From assembly GCA_039881145.1 (NCBI GenBank), contig JAYKKI010000090.1:3941501-4005500 (forward strand): a DNA stretch of 64,000 nucleotides, read 5' to 3'. This stretch comes from Druceiella hillmani (taxonomy: Eukaryota > Arthropoda > Insecta > Lepidoptera > Hepialidae). Of the stretch, positions 12,226 to 25,498 are shown piece by piece. A program made the position numbers and the translations under genes. The notes beneath the pieces were generated by a model. It saw only the letters and a program-made list of their open reading frames with translations, made no database searches and had not been told where the DNA came from. Numbering within the stretch: position 1 is the first letter of the stretch; each line of letters opens with the position of its first letter.

Positions 12226-15200
12226 TTGCCTACCATATCTTTTTCAAACTTTGTACCTTATCTGACTTTATTATAAATTATAAATGTCGTTATTTTACTG
12301 TAGGTACTTTCTAACGGCATTTTATATCAAGTTACAGACATAGTAAGAGAAATGCAAATTGTTAATTTAAGAATACTAATAAAAACCTGATTCAACAAAT
12401 ATACAATTGTTACCACATTTGTAAGTTCATCAACTTAATTAATACATAAATATAAATGATCAAAAGCATAATTTTACCTTTACAATTTTTTTTTATCTGC
12501 TTTAGTGGTTTAAATTATCTTTTAATATTCTTAGATTAAGTTATTTAGCATAAATTTAGATAACATTAGACGATTTGTATTACGATTTTATAGGAACCAT
12601 GAATAGCGTAGGGATAAAAATCAATTAAAAAATAGTCAACTCTAATGAAGGTTTGGCGGGTCCAATGGCAAGATGATTTGTGAACACAAAATATTTATTA
12701 AAAAAATAATTTACGAACGCTACTTAAATAATATCGTGAGCTATGCAAATTAAGTATGAAAAAAAATATTTACGTCATTTGATAAATAACCTAAATATAT
12801 TTTTCAAAATTTAATATATACTAATTGGGTTTCTCTTGCTGATGAACAAGTAATCATTTAAAGATTTCCTGTAAGCGGCAGTATGCAGATTGTTAGACTT
12901 CTGGACGTGTAATCTTGGTAGAGTGTCTGATAACAGAAACCAACGAGTATACAAATGTATAACAAAGCAAATAATGGACTCTTTCCTATCTTGGTTGGTA
13001 TATTAATGTATGGATAAAACATTGATTATAATAGAAAAATTTACCACTAGGGCATAATTTTACTAATCATTATTTTTCATGGACTTTTCATTTCACTACG
13101 GAAAATATTTAAGGTTTTAATATATTTAAGTAGCAACTTTAGTAATTTATTTACAATTAACTAAAGAAATCATTCCTGATATAAGTCAATAAATGTTTAT
13201 TAAAATCCTCATATAGTTTGGAATTTGCATAGACTTCTCTATTTATAAGGATATACTCATACATATTCATTTTTACAAAAAGCAGGGTATGTTTTATGGA
13301 GGTGAAATTATGATTACTTTCTTTTATCTTACTCATATCATATGTACCTTATTTCTCTATGAGCCTCTTTTGTATGAATTTTTTCAGTAATCAATTAGGA
13401 AAATTCAGATATTGGACAGACTTATGATTTTAAAATATTTTCCGATACTAATTTCTACCAATTACATTAAACACTTGGAAAATGAACGGTATATTAAGAT
13501 GGCAACTGTCAGAAGTATCGGAATTTTGAATTATGATACTTTGTAAAGTGAAATTTTGTTTGGGCCAATTATATATTAGATTAATACGGGTCTTGTTGTT
13601 TTTAAAAACAGTTTTTAACAGGTTTTATGGAAATAGATTTTTTTTACTTGGAAATTAAAGTAATTTAAGGGACCTAAGTATACAATGATATTTGGTAAAG
13701 TTAATAAAGATTACTTGAGAAAATGAATAAAAGAACGTCCGGTAATTGTCAAAGATCAAAAGTTAGTCAAAGGTCATATCTATATTCGTGGAGATCTACA
13801 AATGTTAATTTTGAGGTAATTTAATTATCGCTGCATTGATCAAGGCCACAGACACAAAACCAAAGTCACCTGAAAAGTGTTATACTCAAACCTTGGTACC
13901 ATCTTTCACTCAAATATGTGCCAATATCGTATTAAAAATAATTGCATATGATACTGCAGCCATCTGTGCGACGAACTCCTTTTTTAAACGGGCTTCCTTT
14001 TGAGTGCATTTGCTGTTAAGTGGATATGAATATACGTATATTTACAAGAATGTTGAAAGTAAGACGATTCTAGTACATTTTGAACGAAAATGTTTAGGAG
14101 CATTTGAATATTCAATCATTTGAGAATATCTAATGACATTTTATACTATACATTTTTATGATAAAAAAAATAAAGGCTGAGCGTTAATACAAAAAGTGTA
14201 AACTAAACATGATTACAATAAACGTAAATTTGCAGGTACAATCTAAACTGGGATACATAGATTAATTCCAAAATAAATTCCCAAAAATAAATATTTGCCT
14301 ACATTTTATAATAAACAATATCTATATCGGATAAAAATGAACGTCGCTTTCCCACAAATTGTTCTGAACTTGACAAATAATACAAAGAATTATTGTTTTT
14401 CATCCCTGTTTTTGTCTGTAATATCATGCGAATATGAGACATTTCACGTAGCCTATTTCATTTCCAGTTAATATATGCTACGTAATATCGTTTTGTGATA
14501 CGCGAGATTACCTGAAATGGGATTATATTCGTCGTCAAACCACTCATAAGCTTCTCATTCATTTATTCAATCATCTACAGGATTTTCCTGTTATTATTTA
14601 TTAAACTGTGTTCTAATTATAGTTACGCAACTTTGAAACGATTTGCCTATACTTTCTCAATGTAAATACTCTGTATAATTATTCTTTAGTGAACTGTATT
14701 GCTTTTGTTTGGAAATATAAATTTTTACGCTATTTTCTTCTAAATGGATAAATCAGTATGTTAAAACAGTAGATAACTTTATTTAGATTTATAATGTAAA
14801 AAATCACATGTATTAACAGAATTTAGTATGGGTAATATTATCTTAAAATCAAAGTACCAATCTATATTATTAAGGTATTTCATATTAATAAATACCTAAT
14901 TATTTTTTTAAACAGGGAAACAACGGATATATGTCATGACGAATTATCAATTTTTAAATTGGATTCTAGGCAGACTTGTATTCTAACATTCTCGTATCCA
15001 GATTTCTATGCAAATTATTAAAGTTACAGTAAAAAAATTATACACAAATTAATGGCGATAATTTATAAACAAGAATACAAAAAAATTAAACACAGACATA
15101 ACAATAATTATATAATACAAATAATCATTTAAATTTTATTTAAGAAAGAAAATATAGAAATAAGAAATTAATATTTATTACTTTAGTCACTTTTAAGTGT

Positions 15201-16000
15201 CAAAAATAATAGCGATAACAGTGGCAGTTAAATTTTAAAATATGTACGAAATAACAGTGGAAATTTAAATTTTAAAATAGAAAAAGGTTAAAACGATAAA
15301 ATTGCTACTCTGGACGTATGTCTGTTTCCACCGAATGTCTAAATGTTCAAAAATACTAATTTTGCTCATTAATATTAAAACATATTTCTTAAAAACCTTA
15401 AATAATAATATCAATAAAAGGATAAAAAAATATAGCTTTTATTTACTACCAATACATTATTATGCACAGTATTCTTAGTATTATTTAAATTAAATATAAA
15501 TGAAGAAAATTGATATTTAGTTTCTTTTTTGCTTTGATTATTATTTTTGTTATATATGGAATAGCATTATTTTAAATTTATCAGATTCGATAATATTACG
15601 TATTGTGTATTATAAATGTGAAAAAAATGTATAAAATATGACATTAACATAACATTACATTATTTCAAAATTCATTTTTTAAGTAATGAGTGTACGTGAA
15701 AGTAAAAAGTAATCTTAATTGTTTTAATGTCAATGCAAATTACATAAGGATCAATTTATTTTCAATATTGGCTCAATAAAATTGTTCTCTTGAAGATATA
15801 CCATACGGTGAATTAAATGTAATCACAACAAAATAAATGAAAAACTATTTTAACAAAATAGATAAACTTAGTTAATTATTTTATTTGAGAAATTTCGACG
15901 ACGGATAATTATTCCAAAAATTAATGACATTTTGAAAATGCAAAGTTTTATTTACTATATAATTTGCAAATTCCCAAAATTCACTAAAAAGAAGTTTGTA
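12226..16000. other. AT-rich non-coding stretch
   Basis: No gene recognised. A diffuse tandem pair (ATAACAGTGG..TTAAATTTTAAAATA) occurs at about 15218-15280. A patch at about 14400-14560 carries TCATGCGAATA and GGGATTAT words of the kind found in insect enhancers, with no other support. Confidence 0.6.
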
Positions 16001-16014
16001 AAATATCAATCATT
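16001..16014. repeat. 14-bp target-site duplication, left copy
   Basis: AAATATCAATCATT occurs at 16001-16014 and again, identical, at 16301-16314. The two copies exactly flank the fold-back element, so its boundaries are well defined. Confidence 0.9.
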
Positions 16015-16112
16015 GATTGAATATATTTGGCATTAATTTTGTAGAAATTCATTATTCACAATTAAATGGAACTACGTGATATAGTATTACTTCTACTCTC
16101 TTTAAGTTCTTT

Positions 16113-16154
16113 ACCATGACCTAGGTTTCGTTGTATTACAACATCTTCAGGTGG
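16113..16154 (-). ncRNA. hammerhead-ribozyme-like motif, left arm
   Basis: Read on the minus strand: stem I CCCAC, core CUGAAGA, stem II GUUGU-AAU-ACAAC, core GAAA, stem III ACC-UA-GGU, then C before the predicted cleavage point and AUGGU closing stem I. One extra U separates CUGAAGA from stem II, and the first stem I pair is C-A, so activity may be weak. The layout is that of minimal type I hammerheads. Confidence 0.5.
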
Positions 16155-16201
16155 GCTGTTAGCAAAGATTGATTGACCTCCTTACAATCTTTGCTAACAG
16201 C

Positions 16202-16243
16202 CTACCTGAAGATGTTGTAATACAACGAAACCTAGGTCGTGGT
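16202..16243 (+). ncRNA. hammerhead-ribozyme-like motif, right arm
   Basis: CUGAAGA at 16206-16212, stem II GUUGU/ACAAC at 16214-16226, GAAA at 16227-16230, and stem III ACC/GGU around a UA loop at 16230-16237. C17 is at 16238, giving a predicted cleavage between 16238 and 16239. Stem I pairs CUAC with GUGG (one G-U). All invariant core positions are present. The single departure from the textbook motif is the extra U at 16213. Confidence 0.55.
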
Positions 16244-16300
16244 AAAGAACTTAAAGAAAGTAGAAATAATACTAAATCACGTAGTTTCATTTAATTGGGA

Positions 16301-16314
16301 AAATATCAATCATT
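16301..16314. repeat. 14-bp target-site duplication, right copy
   Basis: Identical to 16001-16014; marks the right boundary of the fold-back insertion. Confidence 0.9.
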
Positions 16315-18929
16315 AAACCGCTGCGTAGTTTTCGTATTCAAAAAATACATTTCTTTATGAATTAAACATGCCAATGATGTATTGTGAAAATTATGAGACC
16401 AATACCCTTTGCATCACACACATTTCTATCTGGATAATGGAGTAATTGAAAGGCAAATAACCTGCCCTGGTCTTTAAGGATATCTCCTAAAATATGACCG
16501 AATAATGATAGAGGTAATGAAATGTTGTTTATTACAGAATGTTCTATACCACCCCTAACCTTATCTGTATTTTATTACTATCTAACTTAAATTATATAGT
16601 TTGGGTTCTGTTTATATGAAATGAATACCATCTGAACTTCGCAACATATACGTGAAACTAGATTCTTTTTGAGTTTGATTTCTTATGATGACCGTTATCT
16701 AATTAAAAAATAAGGCACCAATGGTTTAACGTGTTTTACTAGGTATGAAGAAAGTCATAAACACATAGTTAATATATGTGATTGGTAGTCACCAATCCAA
16801 CCGATAATCATTGAACGCCTTGTTTAATCTTCTTGACTGAGTGAAATTAACGTGTACAATTGTTTATGGGTATGATTTAAAATATTCTCCTGAAAATATT
16901 GGATCTTAGTATTTGATGTGGCTAAGTAGTTTCATATGCACATATATACATATAATTTTATCTTTACTCTCTTAACATTATTAGAGTGATTTTCATTGAC
17001 AAAAACATACTATTCCAGGATAAAATTATCCTGTATGACCGTTATGATACAGACTACATGCTTGCAAGGTTCCACCGTAATCATAAGAGTTGCCGAGAGA
17101 CATAAGTCGTACAGATTAATAAAAGTACACTTACTTTTTTCCTTTTATTAGAATTGACATAGTGAGCATTAGGAGTTGCAGTCATGGAAAATGTACAAAA
17201 ACGAAAAAGTACATTTTACTAAATATTTTCAATTTTAATTCCAATGTTTAAGGACGAGACTTGAATAGAGAAAATCATTTTGTGAACTATGTCAATGAAG
17301 GAACTATGTCAAAAAGAAATTTTTGGACTATTTTTTGCCATAATTTGGAATATTCTTACTTTAAAATGACAAAGGTAAGCAGAGATATAAACATGAAGAA
17401 GGTGTACAAAGGTAACGAGCATGTTCGTGCTACATTTTAAACCATAGATCGTTGTGGTTTATAATGAGTTTTTGGAAAACTGTTGTAATGAAATTAAATC
17501 TTTTAAAAGAAGACAAAGAAAAATAATCCTGTTATTATCACGAATTTGAATCAAAACACGAGTTAGTGCAGTGATGTCGAAACGATACATGACTTTTTAG
17601 TGGCGTAGCTGCACATACATATTTATACAAGCTAAACGTCAAATAACAAGAAACAATTTGGAACCCCCCCCCCCACTTCCAGATAAACATATGTCTTTAC
17701 ATGTATACCCCATATAATACACTATAAGCCCTGTCCGAACCAACATTTCGTTATCAAGTCACAAAGTATACACACACGGAACTTGGGACGTTTACTCAGT
17801 ATGGCGATTGATTGCGCAGTGAGTGCGTGCAGCGCAGGTCTATGTATAAGCTCGCAAGGACTTTGAGGACGGGCCAACACGTTTCTTTCTCCTTTTCAAT
17901 ACTGCCATCTCTACTCTATTAGTTTAAAAAGGCTTATTATGCTAAAAAAATTAATTCTAGTAAGTCAGTTATTACATATCGAATCGCATTTTCATTTCGC
18001 CAAATCACAGTTCAAGTGGTTTAAGATGTCGTTATCGCCGAGAGTTAATGTTTTTTTTGAGATACAAGGAAAATTCTGTCAATATATTACAAGAATAGAA
18101 AAGGTAAAATAATAAGAGAATACGACGTCAACTTATGAGACATTTGAAGGAAGTTGTGAAGAAACAGGAAGAGGAAAATTCTTTAATAGTATTCTGTACT
18201 TACACGACAATATATTGACGCGCACAAATTGTTGCGCCTTTTGTCGTATAAAATTATGAATTCTTAATAATAAGGCCATGCTCTTTACGGCCTTTATTCT
18301 TAATAATATTAACAAAAAACAACGTTCTAGGAAAATGTCGTAAATCAGGTTTTTTGGGACGTTTTCACAATAAAAAAAAATTATTTCGAGGGTATTCATC
18401 TTTATAGATAGTTTTCCCTAATGTAGCGAATTTTTTCACCTACCTGGTTCATGATGTGCTATAGGATAATTTTAATAAATATTAATTGAATATAAGTTTG
18501 AATAATTTAAGAATTAATTGAAGGTTTAATGGGTTAAATATAGCCACAGAATTTTTAAAAAATGGACGCAATTTTAAATCCCCTCGTATTATGTGATGCA
18601 CTTTTAAACAATCGCTCTAGAATTAACGTGTGAATAAAATATTATTTAATTAATAACAGAGAACAGGTGGGGTACACAAGTTATGTAATATTTATATTAG
18701 AGAAGCTTGTAATTGGTCAAGTGCCTCGAGATTATATTTTAAAAAATTTAATGTCAGAAGAATGTCGACCACTTAATACAAATATTCGTCATAATGACAA
18801 ATATTAGAACTACTACTAGCTATTACTACTATCCAACTTTCATCCTTGATATTTCCACCATTAAACCATTTCCAGCGTTAACCAGTATAGAATTGAGCTC
18901 TGGTGGATTCTATTAGCATTCTTGGTAAA
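16315..18929. other. AT-rich non-coding stretch
   Basis: No gene recognised. An 11-base C run lies at 17664-17674. A less AT-rich patch at about 17760-17880 has CG dinucleotides but no long frame. A minus-strand ATG frame of 88 codons (18133-18399) overlaps a direct repeat ATTCTTAATAATA (about 18260 and 18296) and shows no known domain. Confidence 0.6.
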
Positions 18930-19125
18930 ACTTGACCGTAATGTGCGTAAGAGCTACGCAATTGATGAGATGTGCTCCTTTAATTGACCCTTCACTGCAT
19001 AGAGAGCAATCACTTGGTGGCAGGATATCAATACTGTAAAGGGAGCCAGCCAAAGAGTCATGTCCAGTTGATATACCGAAGGTAGTGAAACAAATTTCAC
19101 AAGAAAAATCTCTTAGTTTGGGGAT
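18930..19125 (-). pseudogene. LINE ORF2 C-terminal fragment
   Basis: Minus-strand translation from about 19124 downward gives one frame of about 60 codons. It includes TGHDSLAGSLYSIDI and then DCSLCSEG..KGAHLINC, followed by a stop. This is the C-terminal block of I/Jockey-group non-LTR retrotransposons: a TGHxxLAxHL motif and then a CxxC...HL...C cluster, usually just after the RNase H or reverse transcriptase region. Nothing upstream that would complete an ORF2 is visible, so this is a truncated scrap. The assignment rests on motif recognition by eye. Its relation to the LINE at 61-63 kb cannot be judged because the two fragments do not overlap. Confidence 0.65.
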
Positions 19126-19814
19126 TTAATTAAGGTCCCTCATTTGTTTTCTTTTTCTGCATCGAAAAAAGCCCCATATTGTTACATTAACTGTAACAAG
19201 ACTTTCAAACAAGTTTTACACAAATAATCTTAATAAAAACATAAATGTTTATTTATTTGTCGCTTAAAGAAGCCATCTTACCTCATGTATTTACAAGATG
19301 CATTGAACACGTACAAATATCATAAAAGCAAATGGTTATGAAATGTAGAGAAAAAAATAAAACAGAAAACTCACAGCACTTTCAATAAACATAATTTTAA
19401 CTTGTGAGCAACTCTAACGTACCAAACATTATCCTTTATGGATAATATTTGTAACATTATCCTTGAAGCAATCAATGGAATAGAAAAATTATCAAAACTG
19501 AACATTGCAATGTATTCGTGCAGGATTTAAAGAGGACCTCGTTATTTCCAGTGACAAACAGTATCATAAAACATTATTAAACTCAGGGCCGATGGCAATG
19601 ATTCAATAATAAAAAAAAATTCTTTCCAATCGGAGCCTATTGACGGGTTTTTACGGTGATTATGTGATATGATGTACATATAGTAAAAAAGAAAACATCA
19701 AAAATACTTGCAAAAACGATCATCGGGGGAGGAGGGTATGAAAGGAAAGTATAAGGGCGTCTTAAAATTACTTTTCGAATATTTACCTGTTAGTTTATGT
19801 ATACACATATTTAT

Positions 19815-19816
<2 letters not shown>
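19126..19816. other. AT-rich non-coding stretch
   Basis: No gene or repeat family recognised. A small inverted pair ATTATCC/GGATAAT lies near 19428-19447. Confidence 0.65.
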
Positions 19817-19865
<49 letters not shown>

Positions 19866-19881
19866 TATAAATATATATATA
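19817..19881. repeat. (TA)n microsatellite
   Basis: An almost uninterrupted TA run with AAATATATAA interruptions at the right end. It gives spurious Ile/Tyr frames on both strands. Confidence 0.97.
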
Positions 19882-22800
19882 ATTGAGTTAATGTAGGGGT
19901 CAACTTGAAATAACATTTAATTTCTATGTCATCGTAATCGTCTCACTGATGCAGAAGATATGTGAATAAATTATTTTCAAAATTTCATTCATGTAGTATT
20001 AGCACAACGATTACAAAGAAATGCCTATATACTCAACGTGTAAAAATATTGCGTTTTCATGTTCTTCAATGATGTCACTAAGTGTATTTTAAATCATGTA
20101 TTAAAGTTTTTCATCTGGATGTACATTCGCAAATGGGTGTGACCATAGACGAAGTGTTGAGAAAGGGTTATGTAAAGTTTTGTTATGGTTATCCTGACTA
20201 CCGAAAGAAAATTATTTTTATTTAATTTTTTTATTACTTTTGTTTTTTCACTGTATTTTCAATATGCTTCAAAGCATACTTATAAAATCGAATCGGTACG
20301 TTTTTGTTAATGCGTACAAAGATAGTGGTAAATATTATAAAAAAACCATTTTCTAGTGGCAGAATAAAGTTGATTCAAAAAATTTTCAATTTAAAAAAAA
20401 ACATTTATCGCATAAAGTAGCCGCGCGTCTGAATTAAAGGAAGATTGAACAGATTTTAAGAGTGGACTGCTGCAATGATGAATCCCATTACGGCAATTCA
20501 CACGAAATAAATCATTTTTCAAAAATTCATATCTATCTTTATACATATTACTTAAGAAAAGCCAGTGTTAATATGTACGAATTAGAAAGCGATCGTTTAA
20601 AGCCATTATAATTTATTGAAATTTGTCAAAGATCATAATAATTGGTAAAAAATGTTGTTCAATAAATCTAATGCCAAATAAAAATAATGAGAATCATGTC
20701 AGAGGTCTGATTAAATGAAAGACGAACTTACGAGATGATTGCGTGATGAATACAATTCCCTCTTAGTTAACGCCACATCTTACAATGTATTAATACGTAT
20801 AATACACAAAATATAAGTAAACAGTATTAAGAAATAACAAAATAATAAGTCCTTACGTACTGCAATGAAGAAGTTATCGTCGAATCGCTACTCTAATTAT
20901 GATTAATCAGAAATTAAAATGTTAGGAATATTTTTAAGTCAATGAAATTAGAATTAACAATAGGACTTATTTGAAACTATACAGATTTTGCTACATACTG
21001 GAACTAATTAAACCAGAATAAAATAAGGTTCTACAGTGGGAAATAAGCTTCTTAATTTTATATTAATAATATACTTACATTATATGTTATCAACAAGGGG
21101 CACTGCAATTGTAATATAGCTGCTGTGAATCACGTTCAATATAGATTTCGGTTTTAGAACGTTACATAATATTGTTGTTACCACAAATTAGCTAAATTTG
21201 GTGACTATAAACGTCTGAACTAATTTACTCCTTCGTAACTATACATAATTAAAAAGATGACATAGAGAATGAATTCTATTTATATTTTAGTACATATTTA
21301 ATTGTTAAATCTTACCTGCCTATTCTTAAATGATAGATTTTAAATAAAGATATTTTGAGAATAAAAGACCAAATTTCGTTTTGTTTCCTGCGCGTCCAAC
21401 AGTATTTTTTGCGTATTTTTCATTAATCTATTTTCATGACTTTATTTTTAGATGAATCGATGTTTTTAATGTGACTGTATGCTTTGGTATGAAATATGTT
21501 TCCAATATTGAGTCGAGCCATTGGAATTTAAAGCTTGTCTTTTGAAAAATATTTATTTAAAATATTTTCAAGCAATGACCAAAGGAGGAAAAATTAGTTA
21601 TTTAATCATTTTGAAACGTAATCACAATATCGTGCATTTCATGTTAGCATCTAAGTGGCAGATACTTATGTCGAAAAAATAACGTAACATTTAAATTACG
21701 TTACATAATCGTATGAAAACCAAAGACAATTATCTGTTCTACACAAATTGTGGCTAGAGGGTTAGTGTAATCAATAAACTAACAGTACGATAGTACAATA
21801 AAGCCACAATAAAGGACAAAGTCGAGACTGAAGAACTTTAATCGGGTAACTCTTAGATTAACACAATAAACGAATTACGTGATTACGTGACTCTTTTAGA
21901 ATATAGTAGTAGGAACAACGTTCGGAATACGAAATGAAGTCAGAGATACTAGACGAAATGTATGTTGTTTATAAAGATACACCTTTCAGTCGTTTGAATA
22001 ATAACTAAAATTTTGTAACTGTTTTGTTTAAAGTATAAAACTCGTTTTGCATAATCATATGTTTTTAAATTTGTCAAATGCGTTTATAATTTATTCCTTA
22101 AAAAAATAATTGCAATATGACCATAAGCATTGAACTGTAAAAGTATTTATAGAATAAAAGTAAAATACTCATCACTGAAATGAAAATAGAGAAATATTTG
22201 CATTAATTGAATCCAACTATGGACTATGAACACCCTCTACAATTTGAATAGAAAAACTTGTCAAGATTAGGCGTGTTTCGCATCAGTGCGTTAATCATAT
22301 GGAATCTACAGGCTACTCGTGATATTTATAACAAAAATAAAAACGAGTAGAAAAACTTGTATCGATAGAATAAGCAAATTAATTTAAATTTTCATTTAAA
22401 TGAAGTTACAAAATTCGTTACAATAAAAATACTGTTAAATAATAATTATCGCCCCCGAAATCTTTGCTGCGCATATACACTAAAAGAAGCTATTTTTAAT
22501 ATTCCATGGAAAGTAGGAAATTATGACAATGCCAATTAATATATAAAGCATAAAGTATGTCTGTTTATTATTGTATACGCATTAGTCACTGAACAGATTC
22601 GATTCAACAATAAACCAACGATGAAAACGAACAAAGCAACGATGAAAAACGTTACAGAAGGCAAGAAACACTACCTAGGTAGTGCATGGTACAGAGAGAC
22701 CAACTTATTTACTAACTGATAAACCAAGTATCTTGTTAATAAACCCCCGACCCAGATAGGTAATGTTGTTTATCGAACCAAAGGGAGACGTTTAATAACC

Positions 22801-23154
22801 GTGCGGAAGAGCAACTAACTGAGGTAAAGTACTACGCGGTTTACTTATTATTGTCACAATTCAAATAATTTTATGCAGTTAAAACTGCGGAGCATAGGGG
22901 TTTAATAGTATTCAGACATAGAAGAACTGCATTAGCCCCGTTTCTATGGAGTTCCCTCTAATAAAAACGTAAACGTTTTCACCAGGTGGCGATTATGGAA
23001 AAATAAAATTATAATTTAAAAAAACCTAAAAAATACGCTTTTGTAGCAACATGACTTAAAAAATAAAAAATAAAAAAATATTTAAAATATAATGATTTCG
23101 ATCAAGAAAAAAACATGTCTGTGACGACAAAAAAATTAACATTTACATAAAAAA
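19882..23154. other. AT-rich non-coding stretch
   Basis: No gene recognised. The zone at about 22600-22860 is less AT-rich and holds a perfect 16-bp palindrome. Homopolymer A and (AAAAAT)n words lie at about 23020-23080. Confidence 0.6.
22669..22684. repeat. 16-bp perfect palindrome
   Basis: CACTACCTAGGTAGTG is fully self-complementary and lies in a less AT-rich patch. It could be a dimeric factor-binding site or chance; nothing adjacent distinguishes them. Confidence 0.5.
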
Positions 23155-23395
23155 GGTGTGGGCTGTTTGAAACAAATTCTCATGAAATTTGACAGGAAGC
23201 ATGGTCTCACAGCACAGGTAAAGGAAATGTCGTTAATTTATAATTATATGATATAATTTTTTTACATACGCGCCTGTGGAAAGTACAGTGGGAAATAAAT
23301 TTTCGTTTTAAAAAATTAGTAAATAGTTTAACTTATGTACTTAAGTATTTATAAATGCTTAAATTCACATTCGAGTTTGATAGGTTTTTTTTCGT
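23155..23395 (+). repeat. dispersed repeat R1, copy 2 (3' half)
   Basis: Shares with the 29-kb copy the ordered words CTCATGAAATTTG..AGG, CACAGCACAGGTAAAGGAAA, TTTATAATTATAT, ACGCGCCTGTGGAAAGTA, the AAAAAATTAGTAAA region, and TATTTATAAATGC before a decayed tRNA-like 3' end. The 5' half is missing, as is usual for 5'-truncated retroelement copies. Confidence 0.6.
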
Positions 23396-25216
23396 TATAC
23401 TCCTTTATAACTGTAAACATTAATTCATTCGTTAAAATTAGTCGAACCTAATAGCTGGATAGAAATGTTTATTAATGCATAACACATACTATTTCTTTAT
23501 TATTTGTACTTAAATATTTATATAAAATATATAGTTAATAAGAATATTCTAAAATATTTTCAATAAGAAACTATGTAATTTAATACATTTTAACGTCCCA
23601 TAAAAATCGGACATTCTACTAGTGTAATTACCGTTTTTAAGTGTCTGTATATTTATATGAAATATAAGTCTAAAAGTATTGAGCTGATCAAGCTAACATA
23701 ATAAGAATATGTCACATTTCTTTTAAAATTATAAGACACTGAATTGATTTCACCATATAATTTTGATTACCCCAATAATATAACTATAAAAAGCGAAGTT
23801 TCGTACAATGCTTATTTGCATATAATAAAAAAAAAGATTGCAATATTTTAAAGAAGAACAAAATAATTTTGTTAAAAACTTAACCCCATCCCTTCTCTTT
23901 GACACGTGAAATTGATGAAATCAAAATAAAACAGGGAGATGCGAAAAATGTGAAGAAAAGCTTTAAATGAAGATATAATGTCATTGAAATAAGATACAAA
24001 GTTTAAATTTTGCAACAATATACATTTTCCAAATGTCCACGTTAATAAATTATGTATAATTAACGACAGTACAGGCAATAGTTAACAGGCAGATGCATTT
24101 TCACAGATATTGTGCGAGCTTTACCCAAAGCTTGTATTGTTTCAATGAGTAGCTGAAGGCCATCGGATGTTTTTGATGTTTGGGTATTCGTATTCGTTAA
24201 TCCGTGCTGTCTAAAACAAAGTATCAGTACGTATTATCACTTAATGTTTGACGATGTTAATTTCACAATTACGGTTTTTTAAAATAGTCAAAAAGAATAA
24301 GTAATTTCCCCACTGTTTTTTTTAAATTCCTTGTTAATGACATAAACGTGTATAAATTATATATAAGTAGACAATAACACAAGCATTATTTTTGAAAATA
24401 ATATTTTATTCAATATTTATAGTTAAGCTATTAACATGGAAATAGTTATAGTTAAGTCGTTAACATCAATTTATAACTTTTATTTCAATAAACGTAAAAG
24501 ACATGGCAATGTACAAATATACTTTTTAGCGATGCGACCGTAAACTTGACTTTACTAACAATTTCTTTCTTTTGCATAAAAAAGCAAAAGAAAAAGCAAT
24601 AAGTGATCACTTCCCAGGTCAAGTCCACCGAACTAATTATTAACACCGATTAGTGTTCTGTTCTTCAGTGAAAGTATCTTATGGGTATCACTTTATTTCA
24701 ATTTCTAATTGAACTCCCCTACGAGTATACTAATTAAATTTATGAAAAATTTATATTCATGCAAAAAATATCTACAACCTTATTATATGTTATTATCTTA
24801 TCTATTTAATGTTAGTTCGTTTAGAAAGAAAAATGTATTGTGTGCAAACGGAATCATATAAAAGCGTCTATTATATACCAAACGACCTGCAAAGTATGAG
24901 TGGAACACGCAGACTAGGTTTCCTTACAAATTCAATCACTTAATAACAATTTAAGTGTACATAGTATTTCTATTATACTATTTATAAATAAATTTTTCAC
25001 AACCTAAATATATTGTTTACTATAATTTTCCTGGGCGTAAAAAGACGGTGAATTTTCAATAATAGTACTTCTTACCGTGTAAATATATAAATATATTGCC
25101 TAGTATTTCTTTCACAGAAAAATATATTTTAAAATAAAACGTAATCTTTTGTTTGATTTATGTTATTTGCATAGTTTTCGTGTACGTCTTATAGACCCAA
25201 CATAATATGAATGTCG
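23396..25216. other. AT-rich non-coding stretch
   Basis: No gene recognised. A 10-bp hairpin TTTCTTTTGC/GCAAAAGAAA lies at about 24567-24594. The minus-strand frame at 23872-24078 is Phe/Leu-rich with no motif. Confidence 0.6.
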
Positions 25217-25403
25217 TCGCCGCGGTGTGTTGGGTTGATCACAAGGCATATAGCCTCTGACGATGCGGCCCACCGCGGGGACCCGGGTCCGATTCCTGTC
25301 CGTTTGTCGGACGGGGCTGGACTGGTATTATGGTTGGCTGTAAGAGATTACTATAGCAATAAGTTTGCCATTTGTATCAATTAGACAAAATAAATAAATA
25401 AGT
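25217..25403 (+). mobile_element. tRNA-like SINE
   Basis: A GC-rich block in very AT-rich surroundings. GGTCCGATTCC (about 25287-25297) matches the RNA polymerase III B box GGTTCGANTCC at 10 of 11 positions. An upstream TTGGGTTGATCACAAGG could be a decayed A box. A non-tRNA body follows, ending in an (AAAT)n tail (AAAATAAATAAATAAG). Candidate short duplications GTCGTCG (left) and GTCCGTCG (right) flank it but are imperfect. A tRNA-like head, unrelated body and A-rich simple-repeat tail together are typical of an insect SINE. It does not fold as an obvious intact tRNA. Confidence 0.6.
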
Positions 25404-25498
25404 CCGTCGATTATTACTCATAAACCAGTAGAGCTTACTTAGCTGTGATAATTTCCCTTTTAATTTTATTACAAATACTACTATTGTGAATACTTTTC

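Larger units (their letters stand above)
16015..16300 (-). mobile_element. fold-back element with hammerhead-like arms (Penelope/retrozyme type), copy 1
   Basis: A 286-bp element bounded by perfect 14-bp target-site duplications. Its arms (about 16050-16165 and 16185-16298) are near-perfect inverted repeats around a short centre. One end carries an extra tail of about 40 bp, running from GAATATATTTGGC to the CACAATTAAATGGAACTAC block. The opposite end lacks it, so the element is asymmetric and is in minus orientation relative to the copies at 27 kb. Each arm contains a hammerhead-ribozyme-like core. Inverted terminal repeats plus a short one-sided tail, hammerhead motifs and retrotransposon-sized duplications are known features of Penelope-like elements. 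No reverse transcriptase or GIY-YIG coding sequence is present. A plain DNA fold-back/MITE is the alternative, but MITEs usually make shorter duplications. Confidence 0.75.

Noticed and set aside
25217..25320. Functional tRNA gene
   Set aside because: The B box is good, but no complete cloverleaf with paired acceptor arms could be drawn; the A-rich simple-repeat tail favours a SINE.
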